Shown: positions 16,962 to 25,467 of the stretch, piece after piece
Numbering within the stretch: position 1 is the stretch's first letter
Layout: each line of letters begins with the position of its first letter
Assembly: GCF_000332275.1 (NCBI RefSeq)
Contig: NZ_CM001776.1
Span: forward strand, 3,594,008 to 3,658,007
Source: Synechococcus sp. PCC 7336
GTDB taxonomy: Bacteria; Cyanobacteriota; Cyanobacteriia; Thermostichales; PCC-7336
Length of the DNA stretch: 64,000 nucleotides
Reading direction: 5' to 3'
Position numbers and translations under genes: made by a program
Notes under the pieces: model-generated
What the model saw: only the letters and a program-made list of their open reading frames with translations
The model's database searches: none
What the model was told of the DNA's origin: nothing

Positions 16962-16990
16962 GTTAGGAGATCGTTAACGAGGGGTTAACG
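16962..16990 (-). promoter_or_regulatory. Candidate Pho box upstream of phoX
   Basis: On the plus strand GTTAGG at 16962, GTTAAC at 16973 and GTTAAC at 16984 are spaced exactly 11 bases apart. Cyanobacterial Pho boxes bound by SphR/PhoB are tandem 8-bp repeats around TTAAC with 3-bp gaps, which gives the same 11-base period. The site lies 34-62 bp before the phoX start, a suitable distance for activation under low phosphate. Confidence 0.68.
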
Positions 16991-17111
16991 TTCGAGTTTT
17001 AGGGTTCTCTGCAGGCGATATCATTTGGGTCTAGTTCCAGAGGAATGAGTTCGATCGCCCGTCATAGCTCTAGGGGGTTCACCTGTACCTTCACTTGCTC
17101 GGTCTCTCTCA

Positions 17112-17759
17112 ATGAATGACATCGTGGCTCGTCAAAGCATTAAGCAACAATTTTTCGATCGCTGGGCAACTGTCTACGACTGCCCGTTCACTTCCTTCTT
17201 TTATCAGGTCGTCCACGAGCTTTTGCTCGCACGCGTCCGACTGGGCGATCGCGCTGAGGTGCTCGATCTCGGCTGCGGGACGGGACGCTTTCTCGATCGC
17301 CTAGCAAAGCACTACCCTCGGGTTCGCAGTATCGGGCTGGATCTGTCTCCCCAAATGCTGTGTAAGGCTCGCGGAAGCTTTCGCCACAGACCTCGCCCCA
17401 TTTTCGTGCGAGGGAGTGCCGATGCGATGCCTTTTGGCGATGGGCAGTTTGATGCGGTTTTTTGTACCTTCAGTTTTTTGCACTATCTCGAACCCAAAGC
17501 TGTGTTTCGGGAAATCGCTCGCGTATTGCGGCCAGGGGGCAGCTTCTATTGGGTCGATGGCAAGCCAATCTTTGAACGTGGAACTATCCAATGGCCCGTC
17601 ACCCCTGGAGGTGTTCGGCTGTACGGTCCCAATGCGCGGGAAAGGCTGGGCGCACAGGCTGGACTGCAATGGGTCGAGCACCCACACTTGCTGGGATCGG
17701 TGCTGATGAGCGCGTTCGCCAAACCGAAAGCTCGCCGCTCTGGCGGAGCGATTGCCTAG
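17112..17759 (+). CDS. Class I SAM-dependent methyltransferase
   Basis: The 215-residue protein has a clear methyltransferase core: VLDLGCGTGRFLDRLAKHYP near 53, GLDLSPQMLCKAR near 77, ADAMPFGDGQFDAVFCTFSF near 105 and IARVLRPGGSFYWVDG near 137. It resembles UbiE/type-11 enzymes. There is no neighbour on the same strand that points to a substrate. The start ATG follows CTCTCTCA with no obvious ribosome site. Confidence 0.78.
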   Translation: MNDIVARQSIKQQFFDRWATVYDCPFTSFFYQVVHELLLARVRLGDRAEVLDLGCGTGRFLDRLAKHYPRVRSIGLDLSPQMLCKARGSFRHRPRPIFVRGSADAMPFGDGQFDAVFCTFSFLHYLEPKAVFREIARVLRPGGSFYWVDGKPIFERGTIQWPVTPGGVRLYGPNARERLGAQAGLQWVEHPHLLGSVLMSAFAKPKARRSGGAIA

Positions 17760-17998
17760 CTCGAGCTGTCTGGGTTATTTGTATCTTTCTCGGTTATTTT
17801 CGGCAGTGTCCGGCCAGAGCTCAGCCAGACCACTATTGTGCTGATAGTCGTTCCTACAATGACAGCCAATGGTAGGATTACACCGCTGCCGGTCATCGAT
17901 ATGATTGGGATACAAATAGCCAGCATTCCGGTGGCAAAACCCCAAATAATGGCGGTAGTACCAATTTTGAATCCTATCCCTGATGTTTTATTTTCCAT
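17756..17998 (-). CDS. Small two-helix membrane protein, unknown
   Basis: An 80-residue product from the ATG at 17998; the frame is open to 18025. Two hydrophobic helices (IGTTAIIWGFATGMLAICIP and GVILPLAVIVGTTISTIVVW) are followed by a short polar tail. I recognise no family. It converges on the methyltransferase gene, whose stop codon it touches. Hydrophobic helices in a frame with this composition support a real small gene, but only moderately. Confidence 0.5.
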   Translation of the reverse strand: MENKTSGIGFKIGTTAIIWGFATGMLAICIPIISMTGSGVILPLAVIVGTTISTIVVWLSSGRTLPKITEKDTNNPDSSS

Positions 17999-18025
17999 AA
18001 CTCTATCCACTGAATGCCTCCGCAC

Positions 18026-18667
18026 TCTTTAGTTTCCACTATAGTTTGTGGGCGGCGACATTGTGGAGAAAGAGCATCATAGAAAGTATTACCTGCTATT
18101 GAAACACACTAATGGTTGTATTGTATCGATCGGGCGATATATCATTTTTAGCAGCTTAAAGTTCTATTTTTACTGCCGTGCATTTACTATTGTTTCTTTA
18201 ACTTTTTGTCTAGAATAATGATAGGGCTAGGACCTGTTGATAGTATGGGCTGAAGTACGCTGTTTATTGATACCTCAAGCACTGAGTTGGTTGACTTTTT
18301 ATGATTCGCTCTCCTTCTTTTTTGTGCCAAAGTGGCAACACTCGCTTTACCTAAAGATTTATCTTGCGGTTGTCACCTTAACTTAAGAGGGCTCTGGCAG
18401 AAACTAATTTTGGAAATAGATTGAGGAACAATCGTAGAGCACTAAATTTTTACTTTAGTAAAGTCAAGTTCCCTTTCAGGTAAACAATATTTTGAGGACT
18501 AGAGTTTTTCAGAGAATAACATAAGCGGTCTGGAGTCCTTGGTTGATAAGCCTTTAGAAATATCCTCAAAACTACGGTTTTCAAATTAGATGTACAAGTT
18601 GGATGCAGTTTAGATTAGCTCTCATTTAGAGGGATGAAAACCAAACCATTACTTATGAGGTACGGTA
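18026..18667. other. AT-rich intergenic stretch, no gene seen
   Basis: About 640 bp with no gene-like frame. Near 18559-18580 the sequence ATCCTCAAAACTACGGTTTT resembles part of the inverted repeats at 7.5 and 12.9 kb, so a fragment of that repeat may lie here. The end next to 18668 should hold the promoter of the small gene there. Confidence 0.5.
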
Positions 18668-18982
18668 ATGATGCATGAAACTGTTTTACCGGCGAAGAGT
18701 TCTGCTCTAGCGATCGCAGACGTCTCAAATTATGCGATTCATTTGATGCATACTGGCAGATCGTCTTTATCCGTTCACCTCAGTGAAGGGCAAACTAAAC
18801 TCGCCCAACTGCTGTCGCAGATTGCAGAAGGCATCGATCCAGCGAAGGTCTGGAATGCTGCAGTAGAAATCGCTTCCTACTGCGTTGTGGTTGGAGAAAT
18901 GGCTCACTACACTTGGTTGAAGCATGACGAGTTGGTTGCATCTGAAGTGGAAGTGGTGGTGAAGCGGCTCTGTTGTAAATAA
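18668..18982 (+). CDS. Hypothetical 104-residue protein
   Basis: I do not recognise the family. The product looks globular and helical (LSEGQTKLAQLLSQIAEG, VWNAAVEIASYCVVVGEMAH, ending VVVKRLCCK) with no signal peptide. GAGG lies nine bases before the first ATG, and a second ATG follows directly. It stands alone between an AT-rich spacer and a repeat cluster. Confidence 0.5.
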   Translation: MMHETVLPAKSSALAIADVSNYAIHLMHTGRSSLSVHLSEGQTKLAQLLSQIAEGIDPAKVWNAAVEIASYCVVVGEMAHYTWLKHDELVASEVEVVVKRLCCK

Positions 18983-19043
18983 CTAGCTCCAATAACCTGG
19001 ATATACGGAGTGTTTGAAAATCAGTCAATTGTTGCTGTAACAC

Positions 19044-19405
19044 GTCAGTTCGACAAGTGTCTGGCCCCCATCCCCTAGCCCCTTCCCCCCTCGCGAAGCG
19101 TGGCGTCAGCCGTAATTCTGGGGGAAGGGGAACCGAACGGTAGATTGAGGGTTTCAAGCTGTTTCTCCCCTCGCCCAAAATTGATGCTGCTGGCGAAATT
19201 CATATTCCGAAACATTGGCCATTTGTCTAGATGCCTGTGGCCCCCTTCCCCTAACCCCTACCCCCAACTTTGGGGGCAGGGGAACAAGGCCCCGTAAGGA
19301 TTTTCGGCTGTTTCTCCCCTCTCCCAAACTTACGGCTGACGCCACGCTTCGCGAGGGGAGAGGGGCCGGGGGTGAGGGCCATGCAGAGTCATCGAACTCA
19401 GGTTG
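19044..19405. repeat. CCCTCTCCC-family repeat, long copy with nested inverted repeat
   Basis: From GTCAGTTCGACAAG to CATCGAACTCAGG. The termini are imperfectly inverted. The inner part from about 19187 (GATGCTGCTGGCGAAATTCA) to GGGGGTGAGGGC is shared with 52981-53160 (same strand) and with 43906-44136 (reversed). This copy alone carries a perfect 24-bp inverted pair, 19090-19113 and 19332-19355 (CTCGCGAAGCGTGGCGTCAG and its complement). No gene is present in 18983-19471. Confidence 0.75.
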
Positions 19406-19471
19406 TAACAAATAGCAAGGCGATCGCCACCCTCAGGTACGATCGCCAAAATCGAAGCGGTTGTGGCAACT

Positions 19472-20017
19472 CTACAGGTCGCGGCCTCTAAAGCTGTACT
19501 CCATGTCGGGAGTGGCAGCCACCCGATCCATATCCGTCATATCAGCCCGCACAATCCATTTTTTCAGCGTGCGCTGGTAACTGGGAACAAAAGGCTTCTC
19601 GGCACCAGCAGACAGCAGATAGGCAGGACGAGCGGACTCTGCAGACTTGACGGTTACCCGCTGGCCGCGATACCAAAACTCGTCGATCGCCCCAGGACGA
19701 TTCATCGCGGCTGCAAACTCGGGATCGACCGGCAGACCGCGATACTGAAACTCACCCGCATCTCGCTCGGCCAAAAATTGCTGGCACCAGGCGGCGATCG
19801 CCTCGGCATCGAGGGGGCGATTGGCAGGAAGGATGCGATCGTTGATAAAGGCAATTAACCAAACAAAAATAGACCCAGCAAAGTTTTGCACTCGCTGGCG
19901 CTGGCGATCGCAGAAACTGGCAAATTTGGCGTTAGAACGCTGAACGGTCATGAGGCTTACCACAGGCGTTGATGAATCAAAGTGATTATAGCGAGAATTT
20001 TCCCTCGAAAGGTTCAT
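19472..20017 (-). CDS. Conserved hypothetical protein downstream of nusA
   Basis: A 181-residue protein with no family I can name. The C-terminal half is orderly (RPLDAEAIAAWCQQFLAERD, GEFQYRGLPVDPEF, FWYRGQRVTVKS). The first ATG overlaps the nusA stop as ATGA, with AGGGG just upstream, so coupled translation is plausible. The ATG at 19951 (MTVQRSNAKFASFCDRQR) is an alternative that would drop 22 poorly structured residues. In many bacteria ylxR and infB follow nusA; this protein is neither. Confidence 0.6.
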   Translation of the reverse strand: MNLSRENSRYNHFDSSTPVVSLMTVQRSNAKFASFCDRQRQRVQNFAGSIFVWLIAFINDRILPANRPLDAEAIAAWCQQFLAERDAGEFQYRGLPVDPEFAAAMNRPGAIDEFWYRGQRVTVKSAESARPAYLLSAGAEKPFVPSYQRTLKKWIVRADMTDMDRVAATPDMEYSFRGRDL

Positions 20018-21327
20018 TCCGAACCCCTGGCCAGATCGAATTCTGCATCGAAGTCGAACTCGTCAACCGGCACGTCATTGCGATCGTCCAATTCCTCTAA
20101 ATCTTCTAGAACCTCCTCCTCCTCAATCTCGTAAGTAACGGGGCCAGGCGGACGCTCGGGCGCAACGTACATCACTTCCCCTGCATCTTCCGCCGCATAG
20201 TATTCGTCGGCATCCTTGATATCGATCTTCCAACCGGTCAAGCGGGCTGCCAGCCGCACGTTTTGCCCCTCTTTCCCGATCGCCAAACTGAGCTGATCGG
20301 ACGGCACTAACACGTGGGCCTGCTGGATATCGGGATCGACGAGGCGCACTTCCACAATGCGTGCGGGGCTGAGGGCATTGGCGATGTAGGTAGAGGGGTC
20401 TGGAGACCAGCGAATCACGTCGATCTTTTCCCCGCGCAGTTCCGCAACCACCACTTGAATGCGAGAACCGCGCGCGCCGATACAGGCTCCGACGGGGTCC
20501 ACGTCGCGCTCTAGGGTATCGACAGCAATTTTGGTGCGGGGGCCGACATTGCGGGAGGGAGGATTGGCCTCGCGCGCCACTGCCACAATACGCACGATGT
20601 CATCTTCAATTTCGGGAACTTCGTTGGCAAAGAGGTAGACCACCAAGCCTGCGTCAGCCCGAGAAACAATCAGTTGCGGTCCTCGGCGAGAGCCCTCGGC
20701 CACCCGCTGCAGATAGACTTTCATGACCGCGCCGATGGTATAGCGATCGTTGGCCAACTGCTGGCGGCGGGGCAATTCCGACTCCACTTCCGCTTGCCCG
20801 AAGCCGCTGGTGACACCGATAATCACAGACGATCGCTCTAAGCGCAGCACTCGTCCCTGCAAGACGGTGCCCTCCAAATCCTGAAATTCCTCTTGGATCA
20901 GGCGACGCTGCTGGTCTCGCAACTTCTGCGACAGCACTTGCTTGGTCTGAATGGCCGCCATGCGGCCAAAATCTGCTTGCTCGGGGGTGACATCCACCAC
21001 CACTTGCCCCCCTGCTTCCGCTTCGGGAGCGACTTGACGCACGTCATCCAAACTGATTTCGTGGTCGGGGTTGACCACTTCTTCCATGATGGTCTTGGTG
21101 GCCAGCACTCGAAACCCGCCCGATTCAATATCGAGCTCCACATCGAAGTTGCCAAAATACTCTTCGTCAAAGGCGTGACTGTCTCGCAAGAGGGTTTTGC
21201 GATAGCGCTCGTAGCCCTTGAGCAGGGCCTCCCTCAGGGCCGCCGTCACCGCAGACTTGGGTAAGTTCCGCTCGCGACTAATCACATCAACCATTTCACC
21301 CAGTCCGGGTAGAGTCACCATTGACAT
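20014..21327 (-). CDS. nusA: Transcription termination/antitermination factor NusA
   Basis: A 437-residue NusA. It has the N-terminal RNA-polymerase-binding domain (LPGLGEMVDVISRERNLPKS), an S1 domain near 130-200 (LEGTVLQGRVLRLERSSVII) and two KH domains. The KH part includes DPVGACIGARGSRIQVVVAE and LSLAIGKEGQNVRLAARLTG. The tail is acidic (EEEEVLEDLEELDDRNDVP), and the C-terminal repeats of E. coli NusA are absent, as is usual outside proteobacteria. NusA modulates pausing and termination. AAGGAG precedes the ATG. The gene lies 117 bp after rimP and overlaps the next gene by 4 bases. Confidence 0.96.
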   Translation of the reverse strand: MSMVTLPGLGEMVDVISRERNLPKSAVTAALREALLKGYERYRKTLLRDSHAFDEEYFGNFDVELDIESGGFRVLATKTIMEEVVNPDHEISLDDVRQVAPEAEAGGQVVVDVTPEQADFGRMAAIQTKQVLSQKLRDQQRRLIQEEFQDLEGTVLQGRVLRLERSSVIIGVTSGFGQAEVESELPRRQQLANDRYTIGAVMKVYLQRVAEGSRRGPQLIVSRADAGLVVYLFANEVPEIEDDIVRIVAVAREANPPSRNVGPRTKIAVDTLERDVDPVGACIGARGSRIQVVVAELRGEKIDVIRWSPDPSTYIANALSPARIVEVRLVDPDIQQAHVLVPSDQLSLAIGKEGQNVRLAARLTGWKIDIKDADEYYAAEDAGEVMYVAPERPPGPVTYEIEEEEVLEDLEELDDRNDVPVDEFDFDAEFDLARGSE

Positions 21328-21443
21328 GGCGATCGCTCCTTACAGTTTCGGAAACACACTTGAAAAAATCAACTCGCTCGGGATGCCCGCCACCTGTGGC
21401 TGGGGGTCGGGGGAGGCCAGCCAGACTTACAGCAACGATGCTG

Positions 21444-21917
21444 CTAAGGGGTTTCTCCATCCAATAGCTTGACCTGTTGGGCATCTGCACGGGGGAGTTT
21501 GACGGGACGTCCTTTCTGAGAGAGCCACACCCAATCTGGATCGCGTTTTTGCAACCTGCCGGTCCACTCGGTCTGGCCCTTGAAGGGGGCAGAGAGTGTA
21601 ACGGCAACGCTGAACCCTTTGAACACCTCAAAGTCGCGATCGCTGCTGAGATACTGCGACAAGCCCGGACTGGAAATTTCCAACAGGTAGGCCCCAGGAA
21701 TGGGGTCGTCTTGCTCCAGTCGGGTGCCGAGGGCACGGCTCATGGCCTCGCAATCAGCATGGCTGGTGTCTCTCTCCCGATCGAGTTGGCGGATATCCAA
21801 CCGCATCACGGGCGGATTTTGGTTGGTGTAAAACACCACGTTGACCAATTCCAACCCCAGCGCTCGGGCGATCGGGTTGGCAATCTTGGCAAATTCGCCA
21901 GCAAGAGGATGGGGCAT
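21444..21917 (-). CDS. rimP: Ribosome maturation factor RimP
   Basis: A 157-residue RimP from the ATG at 21917 (MPHPLAGEFAKIANPIARAL). Upstream codons to 21968 run through a terminator hairpin and are not part of the gene. Family motifs are GLELVNVVFYTNQNPPVMRL, DCEAMSRALGTRLEQDDPI and YLLEISSPGLSQYLSSDRDF. The Sm-like C-terminal domain ends at KLLDGETP. RimP helps late assembly of the 30S subunit. Its placement directly before nusA is the conserved bacterial order. Confidence 0.93.
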   Translation of the reverse strand: MPHPLAGEFAKIANPIARALGLELVNVVFYTNQNPPVMRLDIRQLDRERDTSHADCEAMSRALGTRLEQDDPIPGAYLLEISSPGLSQYLSSDRDFEVFKGFSVAVTLSAPFKGQTEWTGRLQKRDPDWVWLSQKGRPVKLPRADAQQVKLLDGETP

Positions 21918-21944
21918 AACCTCAGAGGGGACGGAACTAAGACA

Positions 21945-21971
21945 ACAAAAAAGTGGGCTTGCACCCACTTC
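21945..21971 (-). terminator. Rho-independent terminator before rimP
   Basis: On the minus strand AAGTGGGTGCAAGCCCACTT forms a 7-bp GC-rich stem and continues into a T-run (complement of the A-run at 21947-21952). It should end transcription coming from the DsbA-like gene before rimP. Confidence 0.75.
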
Positions 21972-21976
21972 TCACC

Positions 21977-22018
21977 TAGCCATTTCGGCTAACAGCCCTA
22001 GCCATTTCGGCTAACAGC
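21977..22018. repeat. Tandem 21-bp direct repeat
   Basis: CTAGCCATTTCGGCTAACAGC occurs twice back to back upstream of rimP, next to the terminator. Each unit contains a short inverted pair (AGCC/GGCT). The role is unknown; it lies where a rimP promoter would be expected. Confidence 0.7.
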
Positions 22019-22174
22019 AACGATCGCCGCGAAGGCAAACCGCTGCCCTTACTGTAGCAAACCCTGTTCCTAAATTGGCAAGGCTTGCATATTCAACCAC
22101 TTGCGCGACTCAGACAGCGGAGGCGATCGCCCCTCAATCTTCCAGAATGTCTTAACTCCTGGAAATGGAGACGG

Positions 22175-22957
22175 CTATTCTGCCTGAAGGGAGGCCAAAG
22201 CCTGTTCGAAGAGGTTGAGAGGAGCTGCACCCGGAATCAGTAGGTTGTTCATCACGAAGGTGGGCGTACTTCTAATCCCCAACGCATTGGCGATTTCCAA
22301 GTCGCGTTCGATCGCCTGACGCGATTCGCGACTGTTGCGATCGCGATCGAACTGCTCCATATCGAGCCCCAGGTCTTCGGCAGTCTGCACGTACAACGGT
22401 TCTCCGAGCTCGGCTTGATTTTCAAACAGGCGATCGTGATACTCCCAAAATTTGCCCTGTTGTTCGGCAGCCCAAGAGGCGCGGGCAGCAGGCAGGGCTT
22501 GAGGATGAATTTGAACGATAGGTAGATGTTTGTAGACTAACTGGACGGAATCGCCGTGGGTGGCCATAAACTCTTTGACGGTGGGATAAGCTCTGGCACA
22601 AAACGGGCATTGAAAATCGGAAAACTCGATCAAAAAAACCTCTGCCCCTTCAGCCCCGATACGAGGAGAATCGCCGATTAGGGCAGCTAAACCATTCTCG
22701 CGCACGTATCGATCCACCACTTGCTGGCGATTTTCAATATTCGAGGGTTGGGGACTCGAACCTGACAGTAAAGGTAGCAGGACGGGGAGAAGGGGCAGAG
22801 AAATAATCATCAGGACGCCAATGCCCAACCCCAGCAATTGGATGAACGGCTTAGACCGCCGACTATCGGGTTTCTTCTTAGCCACAAATGCATCTCCCCA
22901 GTCAATCTGCTGAATCGAATAGTATGGTGCTGATTGCTTAACCTCAGACTCACACAT
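22175..22957 (-). CDS. DsbA-family thioredoxin-fold disulfide oxidoreductase, membrane-anchored
   Basis: A 260-residue protein. A cytoplasmic N-terminus is followed by one hydrophobic anchor at about 38-62 (FIQLLGLGIGVLMIISLPLL), then a thioredoxin fold with the redox site FSDFQCPFCARAYP near 115. The cis-proline region is GIRSTPTFVMNN near 230. Proteins of this type oxidise or isomerise disulfides in exported proteins. The family matches BdbD/DsbA-like thioredoxin_4 members, and in cyanobacteria the partner is usually a VKOR protein, which is not nearby. GGAGG lies upstream of the ATG. Confidence 0.85.
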   Translation of the reverse strand: MCESEVKQSAPYYSIQQIDWGDAFVAKKKPDSRRSKPFIQLLGLGIGVLMIISLPLLPVLLPLLSGSSPQPSNIENRQQVVDRYVRENGLAALIGDSPRIGAEGAEVFLIEFSDFQCPFCARAYPTVKEFMATHGDSVQLVYKHLPIVQIHPQALPAARASWAAEQQGKFWEYHDRLFENQAELGEPLYVQTAEDLGLDMEQFDRDRNSRESRQAIERDLEIANALGIRSTPTFVMNNLLIPGAAPLNLFEQALASLQAE

Positions 22958-23099
22958 CCTAGAGAGATTCCTCCCTATTGCGCAAGCTGCAATCGCTTGA
23001 CGGATTCGAGTATGGGGAAAACCTGGAGATACAGCCTCGGGAGGGTGTGACTTCGCCCCTCATTCCCAAACTCCAGTTGCGAAGGGAATAAAATTCGAT

Positions 23100-23351
23100 T
23101 CAAGCTTTGAGGGCCTTGAGTTCATCTTGACCGAGGGCTTGCCAGACTTCTTGACCTTTAAACCCATCTTGCAAGACTACGCAAAACCGACCGCTATCGA
23201 GCCCCTCGCGACAAGCGGCGATCGCTGCTTGAATATCTCCAAACTGGCTGGTGCGTCGAAACACGCGCCGACGATAGCGAAACAGCACCAGTTGGGATTG
23301 GGGCTGTTTCATTTTCAGGAGTTCGACGTCTTGCCTGGACAGAATCAGCAT
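23100..23351 (-). CDS. Small hypothetical protein
   Basis: From the ATG at 23351 the product is 83 residues (MLILSRQDVELLKMKQPQSQ, FGDIQAAIAACREGLDSGRF, ending GQDELKALKA). The frame is open to 23438, but the extra Arg-rich codons look non-coding. I do not recognise the family. It looks like a soluble alpha/beta protein. Confidence 0.5.
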   Translation of the reverse strand: MLILSRQDVELLKMKQPQSQLVLFRYRRRVFRRTSQFGDIQAAIAACREGLDSGRFCVVLQDGFKGQEVWQALGQDELKALKA

Positions 23352-23587
23352 TGGAATTCTCTGCAACGTTCGAAAAACTTCAAGCAGCCCGTGCGCGAGG
23401 CTTGGAATTCGGCCCGCGACCCTTGCAACTCGCGGCAATCGCGTCTCCCCAACCGCTGTTCCTCAATTGACAAATACTGCCAGTCTCCCCTCAGAATGTA
23501 GTCCTGTCAATTGGCACAGTTACCTAGGTAGATTGCCCAGCCGATAGGCGGGATCGTACAGTGCGAGATTATTTGGCCAGTCCGAAA

Positions 23588-24499
23588 TTATTTGGAGATC
23601 GCCAATGCTAGCCGCTCTATAACTGGAGCGGCAGAGACAATATGTCGGTGCAAGCCCAATTGGCGGGGAGAAATACCTAAGGCCAAACCGACTAATTGGG
23701 GGAGGTGCAGGACTGGCAGTTGAAAGGGTTTGCCGACCACTCGTTCGATTTCGGGTTGGCGGGAGTCGAGGTTGAGATGGCAGAGGGGGCAGGGGGTCAC
23801 CATGCAGTCGGCTCCTGCGGCGATCGCCTCCTCAATATGATTTCCTGCCATACGAAATGCCTGTTCGGGGGCGTAGCTGGAGATGGGCCAACCGCAGCAT
23901 TGGGTTCTGCCGCGATAGAAGACGGGCTCGGCTCCGAGGGTTTCGAATAGATTCTCTAGCGAGCGGGGATTGTGGGGATCGTCAACGGGATTGTGTTTTT
24001 GCGATCGCAATAGATAGCAGCCGTAGAAGGCCGCGCATTTGAGACCGCTCAGTCGCTGTTTGACCCGCTCGCCGATCGCCTCTAGCCCGTAATCTCGCAC
24101 CAATGCCCAGAGCAAGTGTTTGACTTCGCCAGAGCCTTTGTAAAGATGTTTGCAGCCCCCCTGCTGGCAGGTGTGGTTGACGCGATCGAAATAGTCGGGG
24201 CGCTCGCGCTTGGCCGCTTTCAACTTTTCATCGACGCGGCCGAGTACCCCCTGGCAAGTGCTGCAATGGGTCAGCATGGGCAGATTGAGGGCTTCAGCCA
24301 AGGCTAAATTGCGGGCATTGACGGAATCTTCCAGCAGTTCCGAAGTTTCTTTAAACGTGCCGGAACCGCAGCAGCTCGCCTGTTTCAGTTCGATCAGCTC
24401 GATCCCCAAGGCTTCGGTGACCAGCGCAGTAGAATCGTACAGCTCTCGGCAAGCCCCTTGGGCGACGCAGCCGGGATAGTAGGCGTATTTCAAACTCAT
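23588..24499 (-). CDS. sdhE: Succinate dehydrogenase/heterodisulfide-reductase-B-like anchor subunit (SdhE type)
   Basis: A 303-residue protein with two CCG domains: CVAQGACRE, SCCGSG and CSTC in the first half, and CAAFYGCYLL, CCGWP and CPLC in the second. CCG domains bind a [4Fe-4S] cluster and are found in HdrB and in the SdhE subunit of non-classical (type E) succinate:quinone reductases. There it takes the place of the haem-bearing membrane anchors. It follows sdhB with a 4-base ATGA overlap, which ties it to the succinate dehydrogenase. The symbol is by analogy with type E enzymes, not the flavinylation factor of the same name. Confidence 0.85.
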   Translation of the reverse strand: MSLKYAYYPGCVAQGACRELYDSTALVTEALGIELIELKQASCCGSGTFKETSELLEDSVNARNLALAEALNLPMLTHCSTCQGVLGRVDEKLKAAKRERPDYFDRVNHTCQQGGCKHLYKGSGEVKHLLWALVRDYGLEAIGERVKQRLSGLKCAAFYGCYLLRSQKHNPVDDPHNPRSLENLFETLGAEPVFYRGRTQCCGWPISSYAPEQAFRMAGNHIEEAIAAGADCMVTPCPLCHLNLDSRQPEIERVVGKPFQLPVLHLPQLVGLALGISPRQLGLHRHIVSAAPVIERLALAISK

Positions 24500-25458
24500 G
24501 ACTGGCCCTCCGCTGCTTCAATTACTCGACGCACTTCTGCTGTCCCTTCTGAGGCTTCAAAGGTCGTGGGAAACTTGCCGTGGGTAACCATTCCCAAGCC
24601 GAGGGGAACTAAGCTGAGCAACCCTTTCAAATCGCGAAAGTAATTGCCCACCACTGCAACCCCAAATTTACGCTCGTCCACCCAGCCCCCTTGTTTGACT
24701 AAACTGACCATTGTCTTGCGATGGCGCACCGCTCGACTGGCAGCTCCAGCAGGGGGAGAGATGGCGAGGGTCGCCTGTTTGATTTTAGTGATTTGGTCGA
24801 GGGGAGCGACCTCCATCGGGCAGACGTCATTGCAGTTTTGACAGCGGGTACAGCCCCAGACGCCATCGAGATTGTCGAGCTCTCGGACTCGCTCTGCAGT
24901 GCGATCGTCGCGGGTGTCTAACCGCACGCGATTGGCTTTGGCGAGGGCGTGGGGACCGACAAAACCGGGATTGACTTCCTTCGCATTGCAATCGGAGTAA
25001 CAGGCGCCGCACATGATGCAGTTGCCCATTTGGTTGAGTTTGTTTCGCTCCTGCGGCAGTTGAATGAATTCGCGCTCGGGAATGGTGCGGGAGGCAGTGC
25101 TGACATAGGGATCGACCCGCTTGAGATCGGTCCAAAATGCTTGCATGTCCACCACGAGATCTTTGACGACGGGCAGGTTTCCCATCGGTCCGATAAGAAT
25201 GCGATCGCGACCGGCGAGGGCTTCGTCGATGTGCAGTTGGCAGGCGAGACCGGCGCGATCGTTGATGCGCATGGCGCAGCTACCGCAGATGGTGTTGCGG
25301 CAGTTTTTGCGGAAGGCGAGGCTGCCGTCCTGCTCCCATTTGATCTGGGTCAGGGCATCGAGAATAGTGCTCTTGGGATTGACGTCGATGGAGTAGGGTT
25401 GGAGGCTCGGCGGAGCGTCGGGGGCAGTTTGGCGGAAGATGCGAAATTCGACGTTCAT
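24496..25458 (-). CDS. sdhB: Succinate dehydrogenase iron-sulfur subunit
   Basis: A 320-residue SdhB/FrdB. The N-terminal plant-type ferredoxin domain binds [2Fe-2S] through CRNTICGSCAMRIN near 53. The C-terminal domain has CIMCGACYSDC near 147 and CTRCQNCNDVCPMEV near 205 for the other clusters. It passes electrons from the flavoprotein towards quinone. The protein is about 70 residues longer than E. coli SdhB and has a C-terminal extension. It lies between sdhA (9 bp gap) and the SdhE-like gene (overlap), so the three should be co-transcribed. Confidence 0.92.
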   Translation of the reverse strand: MNVEFRIFRQTAPDAPPSLQPYSIDVNPKSTILDALTQIKWEQDGSLAFRKNCRNTICGSCAMRINDRAGLACQLHIDEALAGRDRILIGPMGNLPVVKDLVVDMQAFWTDLKRVDPYVSTASRTIPEREFIQLPQERNKLNQMGNCIMCGACYSDCNAKEVNPGFVGPHALAKANRVRLDTRDDRTAERVRELDNLDGVWGCTRCQNCNDVCPMEVAPLDQITKIKQATLAISPPAGAASRAVRHRKTMVSLVKQGGWVDERKFGVAVVGNYFRDLKGLLSLVPLGLGMVTHGKFPTTFEASEGTAEVRRVIEAAEGQS

Positions 25459-25467
25459 GATGGAGAC

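Noticed and set aside
19100-19491. Several 65-85 codon frames across the repeat cluster, repeated at 43.9 and 53.0 kb
   Set aside because: They are reads through the CCCTCTCCC repeat family, with Pro/Gly/Arg-rich composition; the same peptides recur only because the DNA repeats.
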